In this document: positions 1 through 6,145 of the stretch, in pieces
Numbering within the stretch: the stretch's first letter is position 1
Layout of the letters: every line of letters begins with the position of its first letter
NCBI GenBank assembly: GCA_003647525.1
Contig: QMMZ01000100.1
Span: 1-7,017 of the forward strand
From: Deltaproteobacteria bacterium
Lineage (GTDB): Bacteria; Desulfobacterota; Desulfobacteria; Desulfobacterales; ETH-SRB1
DNA: 7,017 nucleotides
Reading direction: 5' to 3'
Notes under the pieces: model-generated
Told to the model about the DNA's origin: nothing
The model's input: the letters and a program-made list of their open reading frames with translations, nothing else
The model's database searches: none
Position numbers and translations under genes: made by a program

Positions 1-431
1 ACAGCCTGGGTGGTGTAAAAATGAAATTAGAAGATTATGCAGGTGCAGAATCAGATTTTACTGCTGCTGTTAAAATTAATCCTGAATATTTCATTGCGTT
101 TAACAACAGAGGAATTGCAAGGTTTCATCTTGAAGATTATGAAGAAGCAGTCGTGGATTTTACAAAAGCCCTTGAAATCAATCCTGACTTTCTGAATGCT
201 TTGAATAACAGGGGGAATGCAAGGTATAAATTAGAGGATTATAAAGGAGCTGTTGAGGATTATGATCAGGTTCTCGAAAAGGATACCTTACGGGGAGAGA
301 CTTATTTAAACAGGGGTATTTCGAAAGAAATGTTAAGGGATGATATTGGTGCTTGTGCTGATTGGCAAAAGGCAGTTGATTTAGGAATTACAGAAGCCAC
401 TGAACATTTAAAACAATGCAAATCCAATTAA
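1..431 (+). CDS. TPR-repeat protein, 5' end outside the window
   Basis: The frame is open to the left edge (first full codon at 3). The ATG at 21 lies inside a TPR helix, so it is probably not the true start. Four TPR units are in exact 34-codon register: the equivalent codons (the R of the N-R-G motif, L in the first unit) fall at 6, 108, 210 and 312. The units share an LEDY...A...F..A...NP pattern, and the last ends in a GACADWQKAVDLG segment typical of terminal TPR units in Bacteroidota proteins. TPRs are protein-interaction scaffolds; no catalytic motif is visible and the partner is unknown. The stop (429-431) is 13 bases before the OmpA-family gene on the same strand, which suggests one transcript and perhaps a shared envelope role (inference). 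No signal peptide can be judged because the N-terminus is missing. Confidence 0.9.
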   Translation, partial: SLGGVKMKLEDYAGAESDFTAAVKINPEYFIAFNNRGIARFHLEDYEEAVVDFTKALEINPDFLNALNNRGNARYKLEDYKGAVEDYDQVLEKDTLRGETYLNRGISKEMLRDDIGACADWQKAVDLGITEATEHLKQCKSN

Positions 432-444
432 GAAACATAAAATC

Positions 445-2535
445 ATGACAAAAAACATATATAAAATACTCATCTTTTTATTTGTTGTTGTTTACTTCCA
501 GGGGGTATCTCAGGAAAACGTACCTTTTGATAAGGATTATTTCCCACCAGAAAAAAAAGATGCACTTAAAGCTGCCATCAAGGAAATAAAGGCAGGTGAT
601 AACTATTTCCAGGATGAAATACCTCAATACAGCCTTGCCCTTGAACATTACCTTAATGCATACGACTTTAATCCAAACAATGCATTATTGAACTATAAAA
701 TTGGCAAATGTTATATAAGGACAATACAAAAAACCAAGTGTATTGGCTACCTCGAACAAGCATATTCCCTGGATCCAAAAGTACATTCTGATGTTCAATA
801 TTTGCTTGCCAGAGGTTACCACCTTAACCTGGAATTGGAAAAAGCCATTATCACTTATACGGATTACAGAGGATCATTAAGTCCAAATGAACTAACACAA
901 AAAGGGGATCATATTGATAAAAAAATTGCTGAATGTAAAGTAGCCAAAGAAATGGTTAAAAAACCGGTACGAATTTTTACTGATAACCTTGGATCTGAGG
1001 TAAATTCAATATATCCTGAATACGGTCCTTATATAAACGCAGCAGAAACTATCATCATGTTTACTTCTTCCAGGGAAACTACTACTGGTGGAAAAACTGA
1101 CCCAGCCGATCTGAAATTTTATGAGGATATTTATATTTCAAAAAAGGAAAGTGGAGTTTGGAGAAAAGCTGAAAACCCCGGACATCCATTAAATACTGAC
1201 TCCCATGATGCCATTGTAGGTGTATCTCCTGATGGGAAACATGCTTTGATCTATAAGGGAGAAGATAATGGCGGGGATATTTTTGAATGTCGTATCAAGG
1301 AAGATGGTTCCTGGCAATCGCCAAAACGCCTGCCGAAAAAGATCAATACAAAATACCATGAGAGTTCTGCATCATTTTCGCCAGATATGAAAGCATTATA
1401 TTTTGTGAGTGATAAACCCGAAGAAGGATTTGGAGGAAAAGATATCTATATGGCCGAATTAAGTATAAAGGGCAGCCGTGAAAAACTGGATTATGATGAA
1501 GCTAAAAATCTGGGTGCGGTCATTAATACAAAATATGATGAAAATGGGGTTTATATGGATGTTGAAGGTAAAGTCCTTTATTTTAGTTCAAAAGGACACA
1601 ATACCATGGGAGGATACGACATATTTAAGTCTGAGTTTAAAGATGGCAAATGGTCAATTCCTGAAAACCTGGGCTATCCTATCAATTCTGCTGATGATGA
1701 TCTGTTTTTTTCCTTCTCCCGCGATGGGAGACATGCCTATTATTCCAGCTTCGATCCGAATGGATATGGCGATCGCGACCTGTTTATGATCACACTTTTG
1801 GGTCCTGAAAAACCACTGATGTTCAGGGAAAATTATGATTACCTGGCGTATATTACCGTTCCCATACAAGAAAATGCCCTGCATGACAAAATAGAGATCA
1901 AGGATAACCTCATTACCATAGTAAAAGGTAAGATAATGGATGCGATTACCCTGAGTCCTTTGGGAGGGGTAATTGTTGAAATATATGATAATGAACTTGG
2001 GATGATGGTGGCCAGTTTTGAATCCAATAGCAGGACCGGCGAATATATGGTTTCTCTGAATTCCGGCAAAAACTATGGTTTCGCCGTAAAAGCCAAAGAG
2101 TATATGTTTCATTCTGAAAACCTGATTATTCCACCTGCTACTACTGTTCAGGAAATATACCTTGATTTTTTATTGAATAAAGTACGGGTCGGCAGTAAAA
2201 TTATTTTAAAGAATATATTCTTTGATTTTGATAAAGCAACATTAAGAAATGAATCTGCAGCAGAACTGAACAGGCTGGTAAAAATGTTAAGAGATATTCC
2301 AACCCTGAAGATTGAAATATCAGGTCACACCGACAATGTTGGTTCTGATGAATACAACAAAAAACTATCGAAGGACAGGGCTAAGGCGGTTGTTGATTAC
2401 TTAATTATTCAGGGTATTGAAGAAAACCGGTTGACCTATGCCGGTTATGGTGAATCACAGCCAATTGCAGATAATGATACGAAAGAAGGCCGTCAGGAGA
2501 ACAGGCGAACTGAGTTTAAGGTGTTGAGTAAATAA
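445..2535 (+). CDS. PorE-like OmpA-family protein: TPR, beta-propeller, CRD, peptidoglycan-binding domain
   Basis: The product is 696 aa. An N-terminal signal peptide covers about residues 1-22 (K3-K7 then a hydrophobic run, ending GVSQ); it has no lipobox cysteine. TPR-like helices span about 38-155. Five PD40/WD40-like strands-plus-loop units follow near 190-213, 253-283, 305-340, 363-397 and 416-449, with SPDG/SPDM/SRDG turns and GGxDI(F/Y) endings, indicating a beta-propeller. A carboxypeptidase-regulatory-like fold lies at about 490-567. The OmpA C-terminal domain (about 585-696) has FDFD at 593-596 and the two peptidoglycan-contacting residues of the family, D630 (HTDN) and R645 (KDRA). 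This domain order is that of PorE, a type IX secretion component of Porphyromonas gingivalis. Bacteroidota also encode several paralogues of this layout beside PorP/SprF-like genes, so the type IX role is an inference. It would act in the periplasm, tethering partners to the cell wall. Confidence 0.93.
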   Translation: MTKNIYKILIFLFVVVYFQGVSQENVPFDKDYFPPEKKDALKAAIKEIKAGDNYFQDEIPQYSLALEHYLNAYDFNPNNALLNYKIGKCYIRTIQKTKCIGYLEQAYSLDPKVHSDVQYLLARGYHLNLELEKAIITYTDYRGSLSPNELTQKGDHIDKKIAECKVAKEMVKKPVRIFTDNLGSEVNSIYPEYGPYINAAETIIMFTSSRETTTGGKTDPADLKFYEDIYISKKESGVWRKAENPGHPLNTDSHDAIVGVSPDGKHALIYKGEDNGGDIFECRIKEDGSWQSPKRLPKKINTKYHESSASFSPDMKALYFVSDKPEEGFGGKDIYMAELSIKGSREKLDYDEAKNLGAVINTKYDENGVYMDVEGKVLYFSSKGHNTMGGYDIFKSEFKDGKWSIPENLGYPINSADDDLFFSFSRDGRHAYYSSFDPNGYGDRDLFMITLLGPEKPLMFRENYDYLAYITVPIQENALHDKIEIKDNLITIVKGKIMDAITLSPLGGVIVEIYDNELGMMVASFESNSRTGEYMVSLNSGKNYGFAVKAKEYMFHSENLIIPPATTVQEIYLDFLLNKVRVGSKIILKNIFFDFDKATLRNESAAELNRLVKMLRDIPTLKIEISGHTDNVGSDEYNKKLSKDRAKAVVDYLIIQGIEENRLTYAGYGESQPIADNDTKEGRQENRRTEFKVLSK

Positions 2536-2558
2536 TTATTTTCTATTATACCTTTTTA

Positions 2559-3689
2559 TTAAACTACCCCAATAAAATCAAAATAGTTTTCCGGAGTTAT
2601 TAATTGGGTTTTCGCATCTGGGTAGGCTTTCGTAAACGTGACCGGAAATTTTTGATTTTTCTTTCCTCCCCATTTAAATTCATAAGCGTTGATCACCCCA
2701 TCCCTGTCTTCTATATAATCGATTTCTTGTTGTTGAGTGGTTCTCCAGAAAAAGTGCCTTGTACTAAGTGCATTGTTGTTGAGCCACTTTTTCCTTTCAC
2801 TTACTATGAAATTCTCCCAAAGTGCCCCTTTGTCTACCCTAAGTTTTACCGAACTAAAATTGGATATCAAGGCATTGCGTGTACCATTATCATAAAAATA
2901 AATTTTTCTTGATTTTTTTATCTCGTTTCTGACATTTCTGCTAAAAGCCCTAAGCCTAAAAACAACAAAGGTTTTCTCAAGTAAATCAATATATCGTCTA
3001 ACGGTTAATTGATCTATTCCTAAATGGTTTCCAAGCTCATGATATGATACTTCAGACCCTACCTGTAATGCCAGGGTCTCAAGCAAATTTTCAATAATCT
3101 CTGGTTTGCGTACATCTTGAAATGCAAATATGTCTTTATACAAATAACTTCCCGCCAGATTGTTAAGTATTTTTCGCTCATTTCCAGGCTGGTTAAGAAC
3201 ATCAGGATACATTCCGTATAATAACCGGGATTCGAACAACCTCTTTTCTGTCATCAAATCTGTGTAACTGATCATTTCGACTGTGGAAATGGGCAATAAC
3301 AAATATTCGTATTTTCTGCCTGTTAACGACTCATTAATTTTATTCGACAATTCAAGTGCAGATGATCCTGTTACAATCACCTGAACATCCTTAATTTTAT
3401 CCTGTATTAATTTAAGTGTCAATCCAATATTTTTTATCCTCTGGGCTTCATCGATCATAATAACTTTTGAATCACCAATTAACTGTTTAAGCTTAACGGA
3501 GGTTGAATCTGTTAAGTCTTTTCTTACATCAGGTTCATCACAATCCAGCATTTTAATGCTTTGACTAAGCTCATTAGAAATCATTTCAAGTAATGTAGTT
3601 TTACCTGCCTGTCTTGGCCCATAAATCAAAATAGTCTTGCCTTGAAACAAGTCCTCTTTGATGATGTTTAATAGTGTTCGCTGAATCAT
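2559..3689 (-). CDS. AAA_14 / DUF4143 family ATPase
   Basis: The product is 376 aa from the ATG at 3689. The N-terminal P-loop domain has Walker A GPRQAGKT (24-31), Walker B VIMIDEA (76-82) and a TGSS sensor-like motif (107-110). The C-terminal half resembles DUF4143: a winged-helix-like stretch (about 213-243), YFYDNGTRN (264-272), then a PD-(D/E)XK-like pattern with E292, D324 (QEIDY) and E337-x-K339. A TTG 15 bases upstream would add five residues, but the predicted transcription start falls at about that codon, and MIxR is a usual beginning for this family, so the ATG is preferred. These ATPases are scattered accessory genes in bacteria and archaea without a settled function; the nuclease-like fold does not prove nuclease activity. 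The gene is convergent with the OmpA gene, 23 bases between stops, with no clear terminator between them. Confidence 0.9.
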   Translation of the reverse strand: MIQRTLLNIIKEDLFQGKTILIYGPRQAGKTTLLEMISNELSQSIKMLDCDEPDVRKDLTDSTSVKLKQLIGDSKVIMIDEAQRIKNIGLTLKLIQDKIKDVQVIVTGSSALELSNKINESLTGRKYEYLLLPISTVEMISYTDLMTEKRLFESRLLYGMYPDVLNQPGNERKILNNLAGSYLYKDIFAFQDVRKPEIIENLLETLALQVGSEVSYHELGNHLGIDQLTVRRYIDLLEKTFVVFRLRAFSRNVRNEIKKSRKIYFYDNGTRNALISNFSSVKLRVDKGALWENFIVSERKKWLNNNALSTRHFFWRTTQQQEIDYIEDRDGVINAYEFKWGGKKNQKFPVTFTKAYPDAKTQLITPENYFDFIGVV

Positions 3690-3706
3690 AAGGGTTATTT
3701 TCAATA

Positions 3707-3738
3707 CAAAAATACACGTTTACAAGATTATAAACAAA
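3707..3738 (-). promoter_or_regulatory. Bacteroidetes-type promoter of the AAA_14/DUF4143 ATPase gene
   Basis: Read on the minus strand, TTTG (3738-3735) is followed by a 20-base spacer and TATTTTTG (3714-3707). This matches the Bacteroidetes primary sigma consensus TTTG / TAnnTTTG at all fixed positions and in spacing. The transcript should begin near 3700-3702, giving a leader of only about 12 bases before the ATG at 3689. That places the TTG at 3704 at or before the transcript start and argues against its use. The ATPase gene therefore seems to be transcribed on its own rather than by read-through from the upstream C_GCAxxG_C_C gene. Confidence 0.7.
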
Positions 3739-3787
3739 AATTATTATAATATTTTTAGATTACAATCAGATATATTTACCCTAAATT

Positions 3788-4219
3788 CTAAAGCAATTCT
3801 AAAATCATTCTTGTAGCCTCCCCTGTATAATTAGTACATTTTTGACCAACATTCAATTTCTTAAACTTTTGCTGGCCTGCTACTGTACCCAAATCACAAT
3901 CGGTTAAAGAGGCACAATTTGTTGAACCGAACTTCTCTGCAAACATTTTCTGAAACTGCTGTACTTTTTCATAATTTAAATCTTTTGATTCACTTGTTTT
4001 GTTGCGACCATAAACAATGTTCAAAGCCAAAATTCCTCCAACTACAGCACCACACATACCATTTGTATTGGCCACACCTCCACAAAACCCTGAAGCAATG
4101 CGTGGTATCAATACCGATTCAATTTTTAAAAACTCACAAACAGCCAAAAGTACACTTTCAGCACAACCATATCCTGATTCAAATAATTGCTTACTTCTTA
4201 GTACAGTATACTCATTCAT
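3788..4219 (-). CDS. C_GCAxxG_C_C family putative redox-active protein
   Basis: The product is 143 aa, the usual length for this family. The signature is present: GCAESVL at 18-24, GFCGG at 44-48, CGAVVG at 56-61 (the CGAxxG motif), then C102 and C108 around NCASLTDC, and C128. In total there are seven cysteines (19, 28, 46, 56, 102, 108, 128). The family is described as putatively redox-active on the strength of its conserved cysteines; its reaction and partners are not established. There is no signal peptide, so a cytoplasmic location is likely, though the glycine-rich stretch 54-71 is fairly hydrophobic. The gene is divergent from the TetR-family gene at 4410, and a perfect inverted repeat lies 40 bases upstream of its start, so repression by that regulator is likely (inference). 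No consensus promoter was recognised; the nearest is a TAATTTTA-like element about 15-25 bases upstream. Confidence 0.88.
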   Translation of the reverse strand: MNEYTVLRSKQLFESGYGCAESVLLAVCEFLKIESVLIPRIASGFCGGVANTNGMCGAVVGGILALNIVYGRNKTSESKDLNYEKVQQFQKMFAEKFGSTNCASLTDCDLGTVAGQQKFKKLNVGQKCTNYTGEATRMILELL

Positions 4220-4258
4220 TGATTTTTAGTCTAAAATTATAATAGCACTACAGCTAAT

Positions 4259-4284
4259 GGAAACTAAAAACGCAATTAGTTTCC
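4259..4284. promoter_or_regulatory. Candidate TetR-family operator O1
   Basis: GGAAACTAA (4259-4267) and TTAGTTTCC (4276-4284) form a perfect 9-bp inverted repeat around an 8-base centre. Viewed as half-sites, it is GGAAACT-N12-AGTTTCC, 26 bp overall. It lies 40 bases upstream of the start of the C_GCAxxG_C_C gene, where a bound repressor would cover its promoter. The same geometry recurs at 4364-4389. Binding by the adjacent regulator is inferred from position and symmetry only. Confidence 0.55.
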
Positions 4285-4363
4285 TTGTTATTTTATTTTT
4301 CAAAAAGGAAATGCACACAAAATAATTTCTAAAATTATAGAACATCTGATTTCCATGAAAAGC

Positions 4364-4389
4364 GGAAACTGGAAACTAAAATAGTTTTC
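4364..4389. promoter_or_regulatory. Candidate TetR-family operator O2 beside the regulator's own start
   Basis: GGAAACT (4364-4370) and AGTTTTC (4383-4389) repeat the O1 geometry (N12 between half-sites, 26 bp in total) with one mismatch. An extra GGAAACT copy (4371-4377) directly follows the first, so GGAAACTA (4371-4378) and TAGTTTTC (4382-4389) can also pair around 3 bases. The element ends 20 bases before the TetR-family start codon. TAGTTTTC is one base off the TAnnTTTG -10-type consensus, so occupancy could directly block transcription. Autoregulation is the natural reading, but it is an inference. Confidence 0.5.
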
Positions 4390-4409
4390 TACCGTTAAAG
4401 AACCCTATT

Positions 4410-4955
4410 ATGATAGAAAATATTCAGGAAAAAATAGCAGAAAGCTTCGAAAAATACTACAACCAGTTTGGTTTCAAGAAAACATCTGTGGATGATATTT
4501 CGAAGGATTTAAAAATCAGTAAAAAGACAATTTACAAGCACTTTAGAAGTAAAGAGCAAATATTCAAATACCTAATCCAAAAAATTTCAGTTCAGTTTAG
4601 TGAATTGATAAAACCCAAATTATCCACAATTCCTACCTATGAGAAAAAAATGGAACAACTGGTTTATATTATTTTCCTGGATATCCGTAACTGGGTAAAA
4701 GAGAGTCAGAATTCATTTGAATTTCGATTTCAGTTTGAATTGACCCAAAAAGCTTTCCAGGAAGCTTATCATTCAATGGCCAAAGAGCTTTATATCAACG
4801 GAATCGAAAAAGGAGAATTTAGCAATACCAATGTTGAGTTAACCATTAAATTCCTTGACAGTATACTTTTGGAAAGTATTAAGCTAATCCATGTAAACCA
4901 TGATTTGGGGATTGAGCAGGATACAGCACGGTCAATCATTAAGCTATTAAAGTAG
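4410..4955 (+). CDS. TetR/AcrR-family transcriptional regulator
   Basis: The product is 181 aa, slightly short for the family. The DNA-binding domain covers about residues 6-55 and has the classic pattern: a helix with FGFKKTSVDDIS (20-31), the turn, recognition helix SKKTIYKHF (37-45) and SKEQIF (47-52). The rest is helical and variable, as in TetR ligand/dimer domains; the ligand cannot be predicted. The protein has no cysteine, so it would not sense redox state through its own thiols. The divergent neighbour is the cysteine-rich C_GCAxxG_C_C gene, and paired inverted repeats sit between them, pointing to a local repressor controlling both genes. The 3' end overlaps the convergent GNAT gene by 9 bp. 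The start ATG at 4410 is followed at once by the first helix, and no earlier in-frame start fits better. Confidence 0.92.
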   Translation: MIENIQEKIAESFEKYYNQFGFKKTSVDDISKDLKISKKTIYKHFRSKEQIFKYLIQKISVQFSELIKPKLSTIPTYEKKMEQLVYIIFLDIRNWVKESQNSFEFRFQFELTQKAFQEAYHSMAKELYINGIEKGEFSNTNVELTIKFLDSILLESIKLIHVNHDLGIEQDTARSIIKLLK

Positions 4956-5360
4956 TTTTATCTCCATCCCCGGTGCATCATCAGGCCTTTTCTTAAAACC
5001 CCGCTTTTCATAAAAAGGTGAATACCCTTTGGCACAAAACAATTGAATATCCCTGATTTGATGCTGTTCGCATTCTTCAACCAATTTATTGAGAATTTGT
5101 CCTCCTATTCCAATATTCTGGTATTCTGGATGCACAATTAAATCCAGAATTAAAGCATGCACTATCCCATCGCAAATGATCCGGCCAAAACCAATAAGAT
5201 TTTTGTTACTGTAAGCGGAAATCATATACCAGCTGTTTTCCAATGCCTTGAATAATTGTCCTGAATTCAGTTGATAATGATTATTCCAATTGGTGCTGAC
5301 AAACAAATTATAAAATGCCTGTGGTGCAGGCAATGACGTTTTATAGATCAGATTTTCCAT
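4947..5360 (-). CDS. GNAT-family N-acetyltransferase, single domain
   Basis: The product is 137 aa, a typical minimal GNAT fold. Motif A is clear: strand ALILDLIVHPEY (69-80), then Q81-N-I-G84-I-G86-G87, the acetyl-CoA pyrophosphate-binding loop (Q/R-x-x-G-x-G/A). The following helix is ILNKLVEEC (89-97). Motif B contains QLFCAKGYSPFYEKRGF (106-122) with the tyrosine (Y118 in FYEKRGF) often acting as general acid in the family, and the chain ends with RPDDAPGMEIKLL, a pattern common in small-molecule or amine acetyltransferases. The acceptor substrate is not predictable. Its stop overlaps the TetR-family stop region by 9 bp in tail-to-tail orientation, so the two mRNAs share a short complementary 3' end. 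It is divergent from the signal peptidase gene, with a repeat-rich 162-base region between them. Confidence 0.9.
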   Translation of the reverse strand: MENLIYKTSLPAPQAFYNLFVSTNWNNHYQLNSGQLFKALENSWYMISAYSNKNLIGFGRIICDGIVHALILDLIVHPEYQNIGIGGQILNKLVEECEQHQIRDIQLFCAKGYSPFYEKRGFKKRPDDAPGMEIKLL

Positions 5361-5386
5361 TATTCCTGATATTTAAATGTCCATAA

Positions 5387-5405
5387 ATGAACAAACAGTG
5401 TTCAT
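5387..5405. promoter_or_regulatory. Perfect 7-bp inverted repeat, candidate operator or leader hairpin
   Basis: ATGAACA (5387-5393) and TGTTCAT (5399-5405) flank a 5-base centre. A third TGTTCA copy lies at 5440-5445. The palindrome falls just downstream of the predicted transcription start of the minus-strand GNAT gene. The site could bind a dimeric regulator or form a short hairpin in the leader RNA; the sequence alone does not decide, and the binder is unknown. Confidence 0.4.
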
Positions 5406-5413
5406 ATCGATTA

Positions 5414-5421
5414 CAAATATA
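5414..5421 (-). promoter_or_regulatory. TAnnTTTG element, probable core promoter of the small GNAT gene
   Basis: On the minus strand the bases read TATATTTG, a full match to the Bacteroidetes TAnnTTTG element, about 54 bases upstream of the GNAT start codon at 5360. There is no TTTG at the expected upstream distance; with a 20-base spacer that position (5442-5445) is occupied instead by a TGTTCA repeat copy (5440-5445). A promoter lacking its upstream element may depend on an activator, but a chance match in AT-rich DNA is possible. Confidence 0.4.
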
Positions 5422-5438
5422 TTTTAAATATTAAAATA
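5420..5438. repeat. AT-only inverted repeat between the GNAT and signal peptidase genes
   Basis: TATTTTAA (5420-5427) and TTAAAATA (5431-5438) are perfect 8-bp arms around ATA. It lies inside the spacer of the putative minus-strand promoter and next to a TGTTCA copy. All pairs are A-T, so it is a poor RNA hairpin; it may be a protein site or simply compositional. Confidence 0.3.
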
Positions 5439-5522
5439 CTGTTCACTTTAACCTTTTCATTTCCTGCAATTTAAAATCGCTGGTACAGTAAATGAGAATA
5501 TGATTGTATTCAAAGATAGTTT

Positions 5523-6143
5523 ATGATGAGCAATAGATTCTTAATTTATATAGTCTCCATTTTATTTTTATTCATTCTTACCCTGGGAACATTAAGAACC
5601 TATATGGTAATGGGGGCATCTGATGCACCGACTTTTGCATCTGGTGACAAAGTCATCATAAACCGCTCTGCTTACGACATAACATTACCCTTTGCAAACC
5701 TGAAGTTTATCAGTATTGGCAAACCTGAACGGGGAGATATGGTGCTTTGCAAAGTAAGGAAAGAGGACAATGGGGATTACTGGTTAAAAAGGATCATTGG
5801 ATTACCTGGTGATACCATCGAACTCAAACAAAACAAATTATACATCAACAAAAAGCCTTTGAAATATGAAATTTTAGCCAAAGAAAATTTTAAAGCTATT
5901 GAAAAAACATTGATCGGTGAAAATTTTGCCCGGGAATCAGGATATGGACTACAACATTATATTTCCTATACAAATAAAAATGGTTTACTGGCAAATTATG
6001 GACCTGTTGTTGTCAAGCAAAACCACTACTTTGTACTGGGTGATAACCGTGATAACAGTATGGATTCAAGATTATTTGGATCAGTCTCCAGAAATCATAT
6101 TTATGGCAAATTTTTGCTCATTTTATCCAAGAATAACTCGTAA
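5523..6143 (+). CDS. lepB: Type I signal peptidase (S26 family), compact form
   Basis: The product is 206 aa. It removes signal peptides from exported proteins on the periplasmic face of the inner membrane. One membrane segment covers about residues 6-24. The Ser/Lys dyad is visible: nucleophile S33 in GASDAPT (31-37) and general base K89 in LKRIIGLPGD (88-97). The third conserved box, GDNRDNSMDSR (173-183) followed by GSV and IYGK, is intact. The residue after the catalytic serine is Asp34 where the family normally has Met, which is unusual. The protein lacks the long insertion and extra domain seen in many Bacteroidota signal peptidases, so it may be a second, specialised enzyme (inference). 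The start could be either of the adjacent ATGs at 5523 or 5526. The stop is 2 bases before the tandem GNAT gene, indicating an operon. Upstream, TATGATTG (5499-5506) is only a weak promoter match. Confidence 0.92.
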   Translation: MMSNRFLIYIVSILFLFILTLGTLRTYMVMGASDAPTFASGDKVIINRSAYDITLPFANLKFISIGKPERGDMVLCKVRKEDNGDYWLKRIIGLPGDTIELKQNKLYINKKPLKYEILAKENFKAIEKTLIGENFARESGYGLQHYISYTNKNGLLANYGPVVVKQNHYFVLGDNRDNSMDSRLFGSVSRNHIYGKFLLILSKNNS

Positions 6144-6145
6144 CA

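Noticed and set aside
1478..1789. 103-codon open frame on the plus strand in another frame of the OmpA-family gene
   Set aside because: It overlaps the beta-propeller coding sequence, and its Met/Ile-rich translation looks like an out-of-frame artefact.
1654..2112. 152-codon open frame on the minus strand inside the OmpA-family gene
   Set aside because: It lies wholly within a well-supported coding region, and its translation shows no recognisable domain; it is a shadow.
2531..2540. AATAATTATT palindrome at the end of the OmpA-family gene, considered as a terminator
   Set aside because: Five A-T pairs with no loop and no G-C content cannot form a stable terminator hairpin.
2604..2912. 102-codon plus-strand frame opposite the ATPase gene
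   Set aside because: The ATPase on the other strand has clear Walker and DUF4143 motifs; this frame has none.
3736..3756. AT-only imperfect palindrome between the ATPase and C_GCAxxG_C_C genes, considered as a terminator
   Set aside because: Its arms pair incompletely, contain only A-T, and overlap the TTTG of the ATPase promoter; composition explains it.
3919..4242. Plus-strand frames opposite the C_GCAxxG_C_C gene
   Set aside because: The minus-strand protein carries the full cysteine signature; the plus-strand translations are low-complexity shadows.
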